A stretch of DNA of 64,000 nt, taken from contig DAONJL010000006.1 of assembly GCA_035405645.1 (NCBI GenBank), positions 10,921-74,920 of the forward strand, read 5' to 3'. Positions 45,848-54,985 of this stretch are shown here, in pieces. Made by a program: the position numbers and the translations under genes. Numbering within the stretch: the first letter of the stretch is position 1; the number at the start of each line of letters is the position of its first letter. The notes beneath the pieces were generated by a model that was not told where the DNA came from, searched no databases, and saw only the letters and a program-made list of their open reading frames with translations. This DNA is from DAONJL01 sp035405645 [NCBI: bacterium] (lineage in GTDB: Bacteria; JAGOBX01; DAONJL01).

Positions 45848-47183
45848 AAGTCTAACAGATAAATTTCAAGAGATATTTAAAAAAATAAAAGGCGTAGATA
45901 AAATAACAGAAAGCAATATAAATGAAGCAGTGCGCGAAGTCAGACTTGCACTATTAGAAGCAGATGTAAATTTTCAAGTAGTAAAAGAATTAATAAATAA
46001 TATAAAAGAAAAAGCAATAGGCGAAAAAGTAATTAAGAGTTTAACACCAGTTCAACAATTTATAAAAATAGTAAATGAAGAATTAATAAAATTTATGGAT
46101 AGTCCAGATAGTGGACTGAAATTGGATAGCACACCATCAGTAATAATGCTTGTAGGTTTGCAGGGTTCAGGAAAAACAACAACAGCAGCAAAATTAGCAA
46201 ATTTAATAAGAAAAGAAGGATATAAACCAATGTTAGTAGCAGCAGATGTTTATAGACCAGCAGCAATAGAGCAATTAATAAAATTAGGTGAACAATTAAA
46301 CATACCAGTTTATTCAGTTCCTGGCTCAAAGCAACCAGTAGAAATAGCAAAGAATTCGATAAAAGAGACATTAAAAGCAGGTTGTAATGTAACAATAATA
46401 GATACCGCAGGAAGATTACATATTGATGATGAAATGATGAATGAAGTTTCAGAAATCAGCAAAGAAGTAAAACCAAATGAAATATTATTTGTAGCAGATG
46501 CAATGTCAGGACAGGATGCAGTAAATGTAGCAAAAGAATTTAACAATCGATTGCCAATAACAGGAATAATATTAACAAAATTAGATGGTGATGCGCGCGG
46601 TGGTGCAGCAATATCAGTTAAGTATGTAATAAATAAACCAATTAAATTTGTTGGTGTAGGCGAAAAGATAGATAATTTAGAGAAATTTTATGCTGATAGA
46701 ATGGCATCACGCATTCTTGGAATGGGTGATATTTTAAGTTTAATTGAAAAAGCAGAAAAAACAATATCAGAAGAAGAAGCAAAAAAATTAGAAGAAAAAT
46801 TAAAAAAAGGGAAATTTGATTTAGATGATTTTTTAAATCAATTACAGCAAATTAGATCAATGGGTTCATTTGAACAATTATTAACAATGATACCTGGATT
46901 TTCGCAATTAAAAGAATTAAAAGCATTTGCTCCAACAGAGAAAGATATAAAAAAGACAGAAGCAATAATACAATCAATGACAAGGAAAGAACGAGCAAAT
47001 CCAGAAATATTAAATAATAGTAGGAAATTAAGAATAGCAAAAGGGAGTGGCACAACATTGAACGATATAAACAAATTGTTAAAACAATATTATATGTTAC
47101 AAAAGATGATGAAAAGTATGAGTAAAATGAATCCAATGAATTTAATGAAAAATTTTGAAGGTTTATTTGGCAAAATGTTTTAA
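45840..47183 (+). CDS. ffh: Signal recognition particle protein Ffh
   Basis: 447 residues. The N domain is followed by the GTPase domain with GLQGSGKTTTAAKLA, AADVYRPAAIEQL, IDTAGR and TKLDGDARGGAA, then a methionine-rich M domain (MKSMSKMNPMNLMKNFEGLFGKMF at the end, broken by other residues) that binds signal peptides and SRP RNA. It targets nascent membrane proteins to FtsY. The large SRP RNA it should bind is at 30.7 kb. Confidence 0.98.
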   Translation: MFESLTDKFQEIFKKIKGVDKITESNINEAVREVRLALLEADVNFQVVKELINNIKEKAIGEKVIKSLTPVQQFIKIVNEELIKFMDSPDSGLKLDSTPSVIMLVGLQGSGKTTTAAKLANLIRKEGYKPMLVAADVYRPAAIEQLIKLGEQLNIPVYSVPGSKQPVEIAKNSIKETLKAGCNVTIIDTAGRLHIDDEMMNEVSEISKEVKPNEILFVADAMSGQDAVNVAKEFNNRLPITGIILTKLDGDARGGAAISVKYVINKPIKFVGVGEKIDNLEKFYADRMASRILGMGDILSLIEKAEKTISEEEAKKLEEKLKKGKFDLDDFLNQLQQIRSMGSFEQLLTMIPGFSQLKELKAFAPTEKDIKKTEAIIQSMTRKERANPEILNNSRKLRIAKGSGTTLNDINKLLKQYYMLQKMMKSMSKMNPMNLMKNFEGLFGKMF

Positions 47184-47233
47184 TTAAGAAGATATATAAT
47201 TTAAAAAAAATTATTAAAAGGAGGTAATTTTTT

Positions 47234-47512
47234 TTGGCAGTAAAAATTCGATTAACAAGATTTGGTAAAAAGAAAAAACCATTTTATCGTATTGTTGTTG
47301 CTGATAATGATTTTTCAAGAGATGGTAGAATAGTAAAGCAAATTGGGTACTATGACCCACAGTTAGAAAAATTAGAAATTAAAGAAGAAGAAGCACTTGA
47401 ATGGTTAAGTAAAGGTGCAATACCAACACCAACAGTAAAAAGTTTATTTAAAAGAAAAGGTATAAATAAAAAATTACATGAAATGAAATATGCAAAAAAA
47501 GAAAGCAAATAA
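47234..47512 (+). CDS. rpsP: Ribosomal protein S16
   Basis: 92 residues. TTG start with an excellent AAAAGGAGGT 8 bases upstream; the protein then reads [21 protein letters not shown], the S16 N-terminus, and continues to GYYDP and [16 protein letters not shown]. Overlaps rimM by 23 bases. Confidence 0.97.
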   Translation: MAVKIRLTRFGKKKKPFYRIVVADNDFSRDGRIVKQIGYYDPQLEKLEIKEEEALEWLSKGAIPTPTVKSLFKRKGINKKLHEMKYAKKESK

Positions 47513-48017
47513 TTCTGAAGAAGAATTTATTTGCATTGGAAAAATAATAAAAACTTATGGAAATAAAGGCGAAGTTTTGCTTTTACCTTTTATTGAAGAA
47601 TTGAATATTTTTAAAAAACTAAATTATTTGTTTGTATTAAATAATTATAAATTAAAAATAGTAGATACAAAATTTATTCGAAAAGGAATTATTTTGAAAT
47701 TTGAAAATTTTTATAATGCTAATCAAGCAAATATGTTAGTAAATGAGTTATGCTATATTGAAAAAAAATTATTAGATAAGAAATTAGAAAAGAATGAGTA
47801 TTATGTTAATGATATTATTGGAGCGGAAGTATTTGATAAGAATGATAAATATTTAGGAAAAATAAAGAATATAATATTTACAGGTGCAAATGATGTATGG
47901 GAAATTATTAATGAAGATAAAGAGTATTTATTACCATCGATAAATGATACGATAGAAAAAGTTGATTTAGAGAAAAATAAAATAATAATAAAAAATTATG
48001 AAGATTATTTTATATAA
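47490..48017 (+). CDS. rimM: Ribosome maturation factor RimM
   Basis: 175 residues. The N-terminal RimM domain begins [22 protein letters not shown] and the C-terminal PRC barrel reads [20 protein letters not shown], then YLLPSI. It assists assembly of the 30S head around S19. The ATG lies inside rpsP. The KH-domain gene often found between rpsP and rimM is absent. Confidence 0.93.
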   Translation: MQKKKANNSEEEFICIGKIIKTYGNKGEVLLLPFIEELNIFKKLNYLFVLNNYKLKIVDTKFIRKGIILKFENFYNANQANMLVNELCYIEKKLLDKKLEKNEYYVNDIIGAEVFDKNDKYLGKIKNIIFTGANDVWEIINEDKEYLLPSINDTIEKVDLEKNKIIIKNYEDYFI

Positions 48018-48020
48018 AGT

Positions 48021-48707
48021 ATGAAGAGAATAAATATATTAACAATATTTCCAGAATTTTTTTCAGGAATATTAACAACAGGATTAATAGCAAAAGCACT
48101 TGCTGAAAAAATAGTTGAGATAAATATAATAAATATAAGAGATTATAGTGAAGATAAACATAAAAAAGTAGATGATGAGCCTTATGGTGGCGGTGCTGGT
48201 ATGGTTTTTAAAATAGAACCAATTTATAATGCATTAAAAAAATTGAATTTATTAAATAAAGCAGAAATAATACTTTTTTCACCAATAGGAAAATTATTAA
48301 AACAAAATGATTTTAAAGAATTAGTAAAAAATGATGAAATAGCATTAATATGCGGAAGATATGAAGGAGTAGATTTTCGAGTGGCAGAACATATTGCAAC
48401 AAAAATTTATTCAATTGGCGATTATATAATTCAAGGTGGAGAAATAGCTGCTGCTGTTTTACTTGAAGGTTTTTTAAGATTGGTTCCAGGTTTTGTAGGA
48501 AATGATGAGTCAATAAAATATGAATCGTATGAAGATAATTTACTTGAATATCCACAATATACAAGACCACAAAATTTTAATGGCTGGCAAGTACCAGAAG
48601 TTTTATTATCAGGTAATCATCAATTAATAAAAGAATGGCGTGAAAAAAAAAGATTGGAATTAACAAAGAAATATAGAAATGATTTATATAATAAATATAT
48701 TAATTGA
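48021..48707 (+). CDS. trmD: tRNA (guanine-N1)-methyltransferase
   Basis: 228 residues, SPOUT class. NILTIFPEFFSGILTTGLIAKAL, DDEPYGGGAGMV, ICGRYEGVDFRV and the knot segment YSIGDYIIQGGEIAA are present, followed by PQYTRP and VPEVLLSGNH. It makes m1G37 and keeps the reading frame. Three bases after rimM. Confidence 0.98.
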   Translation: MKRINILTIFPEFFSGILTTGLIAKALAEKIVEINIINIRDYSEDKHKKVDDEPYGGGAGMVFKIEPIYNALKKLNLLNKAEIILFSPIGKLLKQNDFKELVKNDEIALICGRYEGVDFRVAEHIATKIYSIGDYIIQGGEIAAAVLLEGFLRLVPGFVGNDESIKYESYEDNLLEYPQYTRPQNFNGWQVPEVLLSGNHQLIKEWREKKRLELTKKYRNDLYNKYIN

Positions 48708-48722
48708 AAGGAGAAAATGATT

Positions 48723-49148
48723 ATGGATTTAATTGAAGTAGTAGAAAAACAATATATGAAAGAAAAAGCACCAAAATTCAAAGTTGGCGACCAGGTAAAA
48801 GTTTATATTAAACTAAAAGAGGCAAAACGCGAACGCTCACAGGCATTTGAAGGTGTAGTAATTAGTATAAGAGGTTCTGGCTTAAGAACAACTTTCACAG
48901 TTCGTCGTGTAACTGGCGGTTATGGAATAGAACGAACATTTCCATTACATTCACCAATAATTGAGAAAATAAAAGTAGTTAAAAAAGGTGAAGTTCGCAA
49001 AGCAAAACTATATTATTTAAAAGGGAAAAGTAAAAAAGAAGCGCGAATAAAAGAAGCAAAAAGAGCACTAATAAGTAATGGAAATAAAGTAGAAGAAAAT
49101 AAAACAACAGAAGAAATAAAACAAGAAGCACCAGTAGCAGAAGCATAA
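48723..49148 (+). CDS. rplS: Ribosomal protein L19
   Basis: 141 residues from the ATG at 48723, which is 9 bases from AAAGGAG; an ATG two codons earlier is only 3 bases away and less likely. [48 protein letters not shown] and [11 protein letters not shown] are the L19 blocks. A tail of about 25 residues ([12 protein letters not shown] onward, ending APVAEA) is longer than usual. Last gene of the operon. Confidence 0.97.
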   Translation: MDLIEVVEKQYMKEKAPKFKVGDQVKVYIKLKEAKRERSQAFEGVVISIRGSGLRTTFTVRRVTGGYGIERTFPLHSPIIEKIKVVKKGEVRKAKLYYLKGKSKKEARIKEAKRALISNGNKVEENKTTEEIKQEAPVAEA

Positions 49149-49173
49149 CATCAAAATAGTTATAAAATTTTGA

Positions 49174-51549
49174 ATGTTTAAAAAAGAGAAAATATTTATT
49201 TTTCTTCCAATAATTTTTTTTATACTCTTTTTTTATAAATTTATTTTTCTAAAAGAAATTTTTTTTTCAGAAGATATAATGCGTTGTTCCTTACCTTTAA
49301 GGAATTTCGCAACTAATGAATTTAATAAAGGAAAAATTCCATTCTGGTCACCATATTTATATTCTGGTTTTCCAGTTTTTGCAGCAGCACAGGATGGTTT
49401 ATTTTATCCATTTAATATTATTATTTATAAAATTTTGCCGGTGTATTATGCTTTAACATTTTCTCAAATTTTTTCTTTTTTTCTTGCATTTTTATCAACA
49501 TTTTTTTTTATTAGATTTTTTAATATTTCTTATTTATCAGCAACAATCGGAGCAATTATTTTTTCACTGAGTGGTTTTCCTATTACTCATTATAGAAATA
49601 TTGCTTTTATTGCAGGTTATCCATATTTGCCTTTAATACTACTTTTTTTATTAAAATTTTTTCAAACAAAAAAAAATAAATACTTAATTTTATTTACATT
49701 ATCATTATCATTTCAATTTTTATCAGGTCATCCACAATTGCCTTTTTATTCGATTTTAACCATTATCATTTATCTTGCATATTTATTTTATAAAAAAGAA
49801 AAAGATTATTTCAAAAATTCATTGACTATAATAATATTTATTTTTTTGAGTTTTTTACTTGTTGCTTTTCAATATTTCCCACTTTATTCATTATCAAAAG
49901 AATGTGGAAATTTAGATATTTCAAAATATGATTATATAACTTATCGTTCAATGCCATTTTATTTGTATTTACAGTTTTTATTTCCTTTTATTAATGGTTC
50001 ACATTCATTTAATTGTTATTATGGACCAGAAGATTTTTTTGAATTAACAATTTTTATTTCTATCACTGCTTTTATTGTTATTTTAATTAATTTAAAAAAA
50101 TTATTTAAATTACAGGAATTTAAGTTCTTTTGGTTATTAGGTTTTTTTGCTATATTTTTTTCTATTGGTTCTTTAAATCCTTTATATAGAATTTTAGCAT
50201 ATATTCCGCCATTTAATTTTTTTCGTGTTCCTGCGCGATATAATTATCTTCTTATATTTGTTCTTTCACTTTTTTTTGCTAAATCTTTTGATTTATTATT
50301 TATTGATAAATTTGAAAAGAATAAAAAAATAACCAAATTAATCATAATATTATTTATTATTTTTTTTACTGGTTTTATTTTAATTTTTTGTTTTCAAAAA
50401 AATTTTATAACCAATTTTAAAACAGAATTATTATCAAATAAACAATATATAATAAAATACATAACTAATTATAAAAGATATGGTGCAGAATTTTATATAA
50501 AAAAATTAGATAAAATATTAAATTTTCAAAAATGGAATTTTTTAATTATCAGCATGATTTATTTAGTAAATTTTTTTATTCACAAAATAAATAATTTTCA
50601 AATAAAAAAATATTTATTAGTGTTGATAATATTAATAGAAATTTTTCTATTTGGATTTTTAGTAATAGAAACAAATCATAAAAATTATTTTACCAAAGAG
50701 CCAAAAATATCACAATATTTAAAAGAAAAAAATCAAAATAATTTTTATAGAATATATTCGTGGAATCGAGGAAAAATGTATTCAAAGTTTAAAGATTATG
50801 ATGGTTATTTTTTTGATTTATCACCTTATGAATTCTGGCGAAATTTCTTAAATGAAAATTATGCAAATTTATTTAATATACATTCATTTGGGGGAGATAA
50901 TACATTAGTTTATTTGCGTTATCGTGAATTAGAAAAAAGAATTAAATCAGGAAATTATGATTTATTAAAGATTTATTCAACTAAATATTTAATCACAGGA
51001 ATACCAATAACAAATATTAACGCAAAAGAAATAAAATTTTATTTAAACGAATTTAATGATAATGTATATATATATGAATTTGATAATTATTTGCCATTGT
51101 ATTATTTTGTAGATAATTTTTTTGCTGTAGATAATAGCGAAGAAGCATTAAATGCAGTAATTAAAAATTTAGATAAAATAATTAAAGGTGAAATGATTGT
51201 TATTGAAAATTTTGAAGAGAGTAAAAACATAAAAAAATTTGAAAGAGAAACAAATTCAAAGATAAGATTAATTGATTATGATTATACAAGAATTAAATTT
51301 GAGATAATAAATGAAAGTGCTGGATTTCTGATTTTTAATGAAGCATATTTTCCAGAATGGCAAGTAAAAATAAATAATAAAATAAGCAAAATATATAGGA
51401 CAAATTATTATGTTAAATCAGTTTTTATATCAGAGCCAGGAACTAATATTATTGAAATTTATTATAGTAAAAAATCATTTTATATAGGTTTAATATTTTC
51501 AGTTTTTAGTTTATTTATTCTTATTATTTTTCTAACAAGAATAAATTAA
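49174..51549 (+). CDS. YfhO-like polytopic membrane protein
   Basis: 791 residues. About 11 helices in the first 530 residues, with the first-loop motif FFSEDIMRCSLPLRNFATNEF, WSPYLYSGFPVFAAAQDGLFYPFN and the RVPARYNYL segment of YfhO/GT-C proteins. A soluble beta-rich domain follows, and the last helix ends the protein. YfhO in Gram-positives helps glycosylate teichoic acid; here the substrate is unknown. Together with the TMTC, GT87, ligase and flippase genes it shows that surface-glycan enzymes are scattered singly. Confidence 0.8.
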   Translation: MFKKEKIFIFLPIIFFILFFYKFIFLKEIFFSEDIMRCSLPLRNFATNEFNKGKIPFWSPYLYSGFPVFAAAQDGLFYPFNIIIYKILPVYYALTFSQIFSFFLAFLSTFFFIRFFNISYLSATIGAIIFSLSGFPITHYRNIAFIAGYPYLPLILLFLLKFFQTKKNKYLILFTLSLSFQFLSGHPQLPFYSILTIIIYLAYLFYKKEKDYFKNSLTIIIFIFLSFLLVAFQYFPLYSLSKECGNLDISKYDYITYRSMPFYLYLQFLFPFINGSHSFNCYYGPEDFFELTIFISITAFIVILINLKKLFKLQEFKFFWLLGFFAIFFSIGSLNPLYRILAYIPPFNFFRVPARYNYLLIFVLSLFFAKSFDLLFIDKFEKNKKITKLIIILFIIFFTGFILIFCFQKNFITNFKTELLSNKQYIIKYITNYKRYGAEFYIKKLDKILNFQKWNFLIISMIYLVNFFIHKINNFQIKKYLLVLIILIEIFLFGFLVIETNHKNYFTKEPKISQYLKEKNQNNFYRIYSWNRGKMYSKFKDYDGYFFDLSPYEFWRNFLNENYANLFNIHSFGGDNTLVYLRYRELEKRIKSGNYDLLKIYSTKYLITGIPITNINAKEIKFYLNEFNDNVYIYEFDNYLPLYYFVDNFFAVDNSEEALNAVIKNLDKIIKGEMIVIENFEESKNIKKFERETNSKIRLIDYDYTRIKFEIINESAGFLIFNEAYFPEWQVKINNKISKIYRTNYYVKSVFISEPGTNIIEIYYSKKSFYIGLIFSVFSLFILIIFLTRIN

Positions 51550-51649
51550 AAAATGAAATTAACTTTAGAAATTTTGGATAAAAAAATAATTTGACATAAA
51601 AAATTTTTTATTTTAAAAATAATAAAAAAAAGAAGTAGGAAAAAGAAAA

Positions 51650-52867
51650 ATGCCATTATATAAATATAAAGCATTAGATCGCACAGCAAAAGAAATAAAT
51701 GGGACAATAGAAGCAGCAAATGAAAAAGCAGCAATAGGAACATTACGAGGCCAGGGATTAAGATTACTTGAAATAAAAGAGACAAAAGGCGGCGGTGGAG
51801 GATTTTCATTACCATTACCTTTTTTAAAAAAAGATAAAATAAAAGAAGCAGAAATAGTTGGTTTTACAAGACAATTAGCAACATTATTAGCAGCAGGCTT
51901 ACCATTATTAAGATGCTTAAATATATTGAATGAACAAATTCAAAACCAAAAATTAAAAGCAATAGTAAATCAGATATCACAGGATGTTCAAGGTGGAGCA
52001 TCATTTTCAGATGCATTAGCAAAACATCCAATATTCAACAAATTATATATAAATATGGTGAAAGCAGGCGAAGTAGGTGGAGTGCTGGAAGGAATAATGA
52101 ACAGATTAGCAGTGTTTGGCGAAAAGTCATTAGAATTAAAGATGAAAATAAAAGGAGCAATGACATATCCAATAATAATGATGACAGTTGCAGTAACAGT
52201 TGTTTCATTTTTATTAGTTGCAGTTTTACCAACATTTGTAAATATGTTTAAAGAAATGAAAGTACAATTACCAGCGCCAACATTATTTGTAATTGGATTA
52301 AGTGATTTTCTTGTTTCGTTTTGGTGGTTATTAATTATAATTGTAGTAGGAGTAATAATAGGGATAAAGCAATATAGAAAATCGCCCGAAGGATTATATA
52401 AAACAGATAAAATAAAATTAAAAATACCAGTATTTGGACAATTAGGCTTAAAATCAGCGACAGCACAATTAACACGAACATTAGGGACATTATTACAAAG
52501 TGGTGTACCAATTTTACAGGCATTACAAATAGTTCGAGAAACAGTACCAAATGAAGTAATAGCACGAGTGCTTGATGATGTATCAGAAAGTATAGCAGCA
52601 GGAAATACAATGTCCGAACCATTAGCCAAAGCAAAAATATTTGATGTAATGGTTCCACATATGATTGCAGTAGGAGAAGAAACAGGTGCAGTTGATCAGA
52701 TGCTAATAAAAATAGCAGACCAATATGATGTAATAGTTGATGAAATGGTTGCAGCATTATCATCAATGCTTGAACCATTTTTAATTATTTTTATGGGTGG
52801 TGCAGTTGGTCTAATTGTTATGGCTTTATTCTTACCAATGTTTGAATTAATTAATGTTGTTGGCTAA
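51650..52867 (+). CDS. pilC: Type IV pilus/type II secretion inner-membrane platform protein PilC
   Basis: 405 residues. LYKYKALDRTAKEINGTIEA opens the protein, a Gly-rich linker follows (about 47-52), then two T2SSF domains (FTRQLATLLAAGLPLLRCL and TAQLTRTLGTLLQSGVPIL) with three membrane helices. It forms the platform contacted by the PilB/PilT ATPases. No other pilus gene is in the window. A TTGACA at 51591-51596 lies about 55 bases upstream, but its -10 is poor. Confidence 0.95.
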   Translation: MPLYKYKALDRTAKEINGTIEAANEKAAIGTLRGQGLRLLEIKETKGGGGGFSLPLPFLKKDKIKEAEIVGFTRQLATLLAAGLPLLRCLNILNEQIQNQKLKAIVNQISQDVQGGASFSDALAKHPIFNKLYINMVKAGEVGGVLEGIMNRLAVFGEKSLELKMKIKGAMTYPIIMMTVAVTVVSFLLVAVLPTFVNMFKEMKVQLPAPTLFVIGLSDFLVSFWWLLIIIVVGVIIGIKQYRKSPEGLYKTDKIKLKIPVFGQLGLKSATAQLTRTLGTLLQSGVPILQALQIVRETVPNEVIARVLDDVSESIAAGNTMSEPLAKAKIFDVMVPHMIAVGEETGAVDQMLIKIADQYDVIVDEMVAALSSMLEPFLIIFMGGAVGLIVMALFLPMFELINVVG

Positions 52868-52879
52868 AATAAAATCAAT

Positions 52880-53698
52880 ATGAAAATATCAGATGCATTA
52901 TTAATCGGTAGATATATACAAAAATCATCATTTTTTCATTTGCTAAATTCACCAATTAAAATTCTAATTATTTTTTTTTATACCATAATTATTTTTTTAT
53001 TAAATGAAACAGGTTTATTATTTTTGTTTTTTATTGTTTTAATTTTTTCTTTTCTTTCAAAAATAAATTTTTTTATTTTGATAAGAGGTATAAAACCAAT
53101 TATTGTTTTATTAATTATAACATTTATTCTAAATTTGATTTTTATTCAAACAGGAAAAGAGATAAGCATACCAATTATAAATATAAAAATAAGTGAAGAA
53201 GCATTAAGAACAAGTGCTGTATTTTCGTTGCAAATAATTTTGGCAATGTTTTTTGCTGAAATATTAACATTTACAACTACACCAATTGAACTAATAAAAG
53301 GAATAGAGATATTATTGAAACCATTAAAAAAATTGAAATTACCAATAATGCAAATTTCATTAATGTTTGTAATTGCTTTAAAATTTATTCCAATAACATT
53401 ACAGGAACTTGAAAATATAATAAGTTCACAAAAAATACGTGGTATAAATTTGAAAAATTTAAAACTAAATCAAAAAATATTTTATTTTATCTCATTGATA
53501 ATACCATTATTTGTAGTGACATTAAAAAAGACAGAACATTTAGCAATCGCACTTGAAATGAAATGTTTTAATCTTTTACCAGTTGAAAAAAAAGAAAAGA
53601 AAAACACAATAAAATTTATTGAAATTATATTTTTTATTTTTAATATACTTATTATAAGTTTTGTTTTAATAAATTTTTTTTCAAAAAAATATATGTAA
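52880..53698 (+). CDS. ecfT: Energy-coupling factor transporter transmembrane protein EcfT
   Basis: 272 residues. N-terminal SFFHLLNSPIKIL, then about five helices; the two cytoplasmic coupling motifs are SQKIRGI (usual ARG) and ALEMKCF (usual AMEARGF), the second degenerate. EcfT links a vitamin- or metal-binding S component to the EcfA ATPases. Neither ATPase nor S component is adjacent, as in genomes that share one module. pilC and rodA flank it closely. Confidence 0.85.
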   Translation: MKISDALLIGRYIQKSSFFHLLNSPIKILIIFFYTIIIFLLNETGLLFLFFIVLIFSFLSKINFFILIRGIKPIIVLLIITFILNLIFIQTGKEISIPIINIKISEEALRTSAVFSLQIILAMFFAEILTFTTTPIELIKGIEILLKPLKKLKLPIMQISLMFVIALKFIPITLQELENIISSQKIRGINLKNLKLNQKIFYFISLIIPLFVVTLKKTEHLAIALEMKCFNLLPVEKKEKKNTIKFIEIIFFIFNILIISFVLINFFSKKYM

Positions 53699-54985
53699 AT
53701 GTTTAATAAGTTTATTTCAATATGGATTACAATTCTAATATTAATTTTAATTGGCTTAATAATGGTTTATAGTTCAACAATACAAAAAGAAAGACATTTT
53801 TTCTTTAAACAATTTATCTGGATTTTATGCTGTTTTATAATATTTATTCAAATAAAAAAATTACCAATAAATTTTTATATAAATTATTTTTATTTTTTTT
53901 ATGCTATTGGGATATTTTTATTAATACTTGTTTTATTTATTGGCAAACGAGTGCATGGTTCTAAAAGTTGGCTTGATTTTTATTATTTTTCTTTTCAACC
54001 ATCAGAATTATACAAAATAATTTTTATTTTATCATTAGCAAAATTAATATTTATTGATTATAAAAAAAATCATTTATTTATAATCCTTCTAAAAATTTTT
54101 TTCTTTATTTTTTTACCAATAATTTTAATTTATTTTCAGCCTGATTTTGGTTCTATTTTAATTTATTTACTCATTCTTTTTTCTTTAATTTATATTAGAT
54201 TTCTCAGTAATTATTTGACATTTTTTTTCTGTTCATTTTTTATTTTTTTTGTATTATTTATTTTTCAAAAAATTATCCAAATCTATAATATTACGCCAAA
54301 AAATAATATGATAATGCTAATAATAAATATTTTTACATCAATAAAATTTTTAATATTTTTTCTTTTGTTTCTTATAATATTAAAAATATTTAAAATAATT
54401 TTTTTAAAAAATTCAAAGAAGTTTGTGATTTTTTTGATAATATTTACAATTATTTTTTTTTCATCTAATTACTTAGCAAATTTATTTATAAAGAAAATGA
54501 AGTATTATCAAATTCAGCGATTAATCGTTTTTTTAAATCCTTTTATTGACCCACTTGGTTATGGCTATAATTCAATACAATCATTAATTGCAATTGGTTC
54601 TGGTGGCTTAACAGGTAAAGGATTATTTAAAGGCACACAAAGTAGATTAGGTTTTTTACCAGAAAAAAGAACTGATTTTATTTTTTCTGTAATTTGTGAA
54701 GAATTAGGTTTTATTGGTGGTTTTCTTATTTTAACACTTTATTTTTTTCTTCTTTTTAAATTATATAATTTTATTATTAGATTAGAAAATAATTATATGC
54801 AATTTATTGGTTATGGAATTTTTTTTATGACATTTTTTGAAATTATTATAAATATTTCAGTTTCATTATCATTAATACCAACAATAGGTTTGCCTTTACC
54901 ATTTATTAGTTATGGTGGTTCTTCATTATTAAAATTTACAATTGCTTATTCAATGATTTATAGAATTTTAAATGATGATTTATGA
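53699..54985 (+). CDS. RodA/FtsW family peptidoglycan polymerase (SEDS)
   Basis: 428 residues, about 10 helices. IGLIMVYSST near the N-terminus, GSKSWLDFYYFSFQPSELYKI, YQIQRLIVFLNPFIDP, GLFKGTQSRLGFLPEKRTDFIFSVICEELG and GLPLPFISYGGSSLL are the SEDS signatures. It polymerises lipid II with a class B PBP. The following radical SAM gene is often behind rodA, so RodA is more likely than FtsW. ATG directly follows the ecfT stop. Confidence 0.9.
   Translation: MFNKFISIWITILILILIGLIMVYSSTIQKERHFFFKQFIWILCCFIIFIQIKKLPINFYINYFYFFYAIGIFLLILVLFIGKRVHGSKSWLDFYYFSFQPSELYKIIFILSLAKLIFIDYKKNHLFIILLKIFFFIFLPIILIYFQPDFGSILIYLLILFSLIYIRFLSNYLTFFFCSFFIFFVLFIFQKIIQIYNITPKNNMIMLIINIFTSIKFLIFFLLFLIILKIFKIIFLKNSKKFVIFLIIFTIIFFSSNYLANLFIKKMKYYQIQRLIVFLNPFIDPLGYGYNSIQSLIAIGSGGLTGKGLFKGTQSRLGFLPEKRTDFIFSVICEELGFIGGFLILTLYFFLLFKLYNFIIRLENNYMQFIGYGIFFMTFFEIIINISVSLSLIPTIGLPLPFISYGGSSLLKFTIAYSMIYRILNDDL

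Noticed and set aside
51988-52629. Open frame of 213 codons on the minus strand
   Set aside because: Exactly opposite pilC, no family signature and no start signal; shadow frame.
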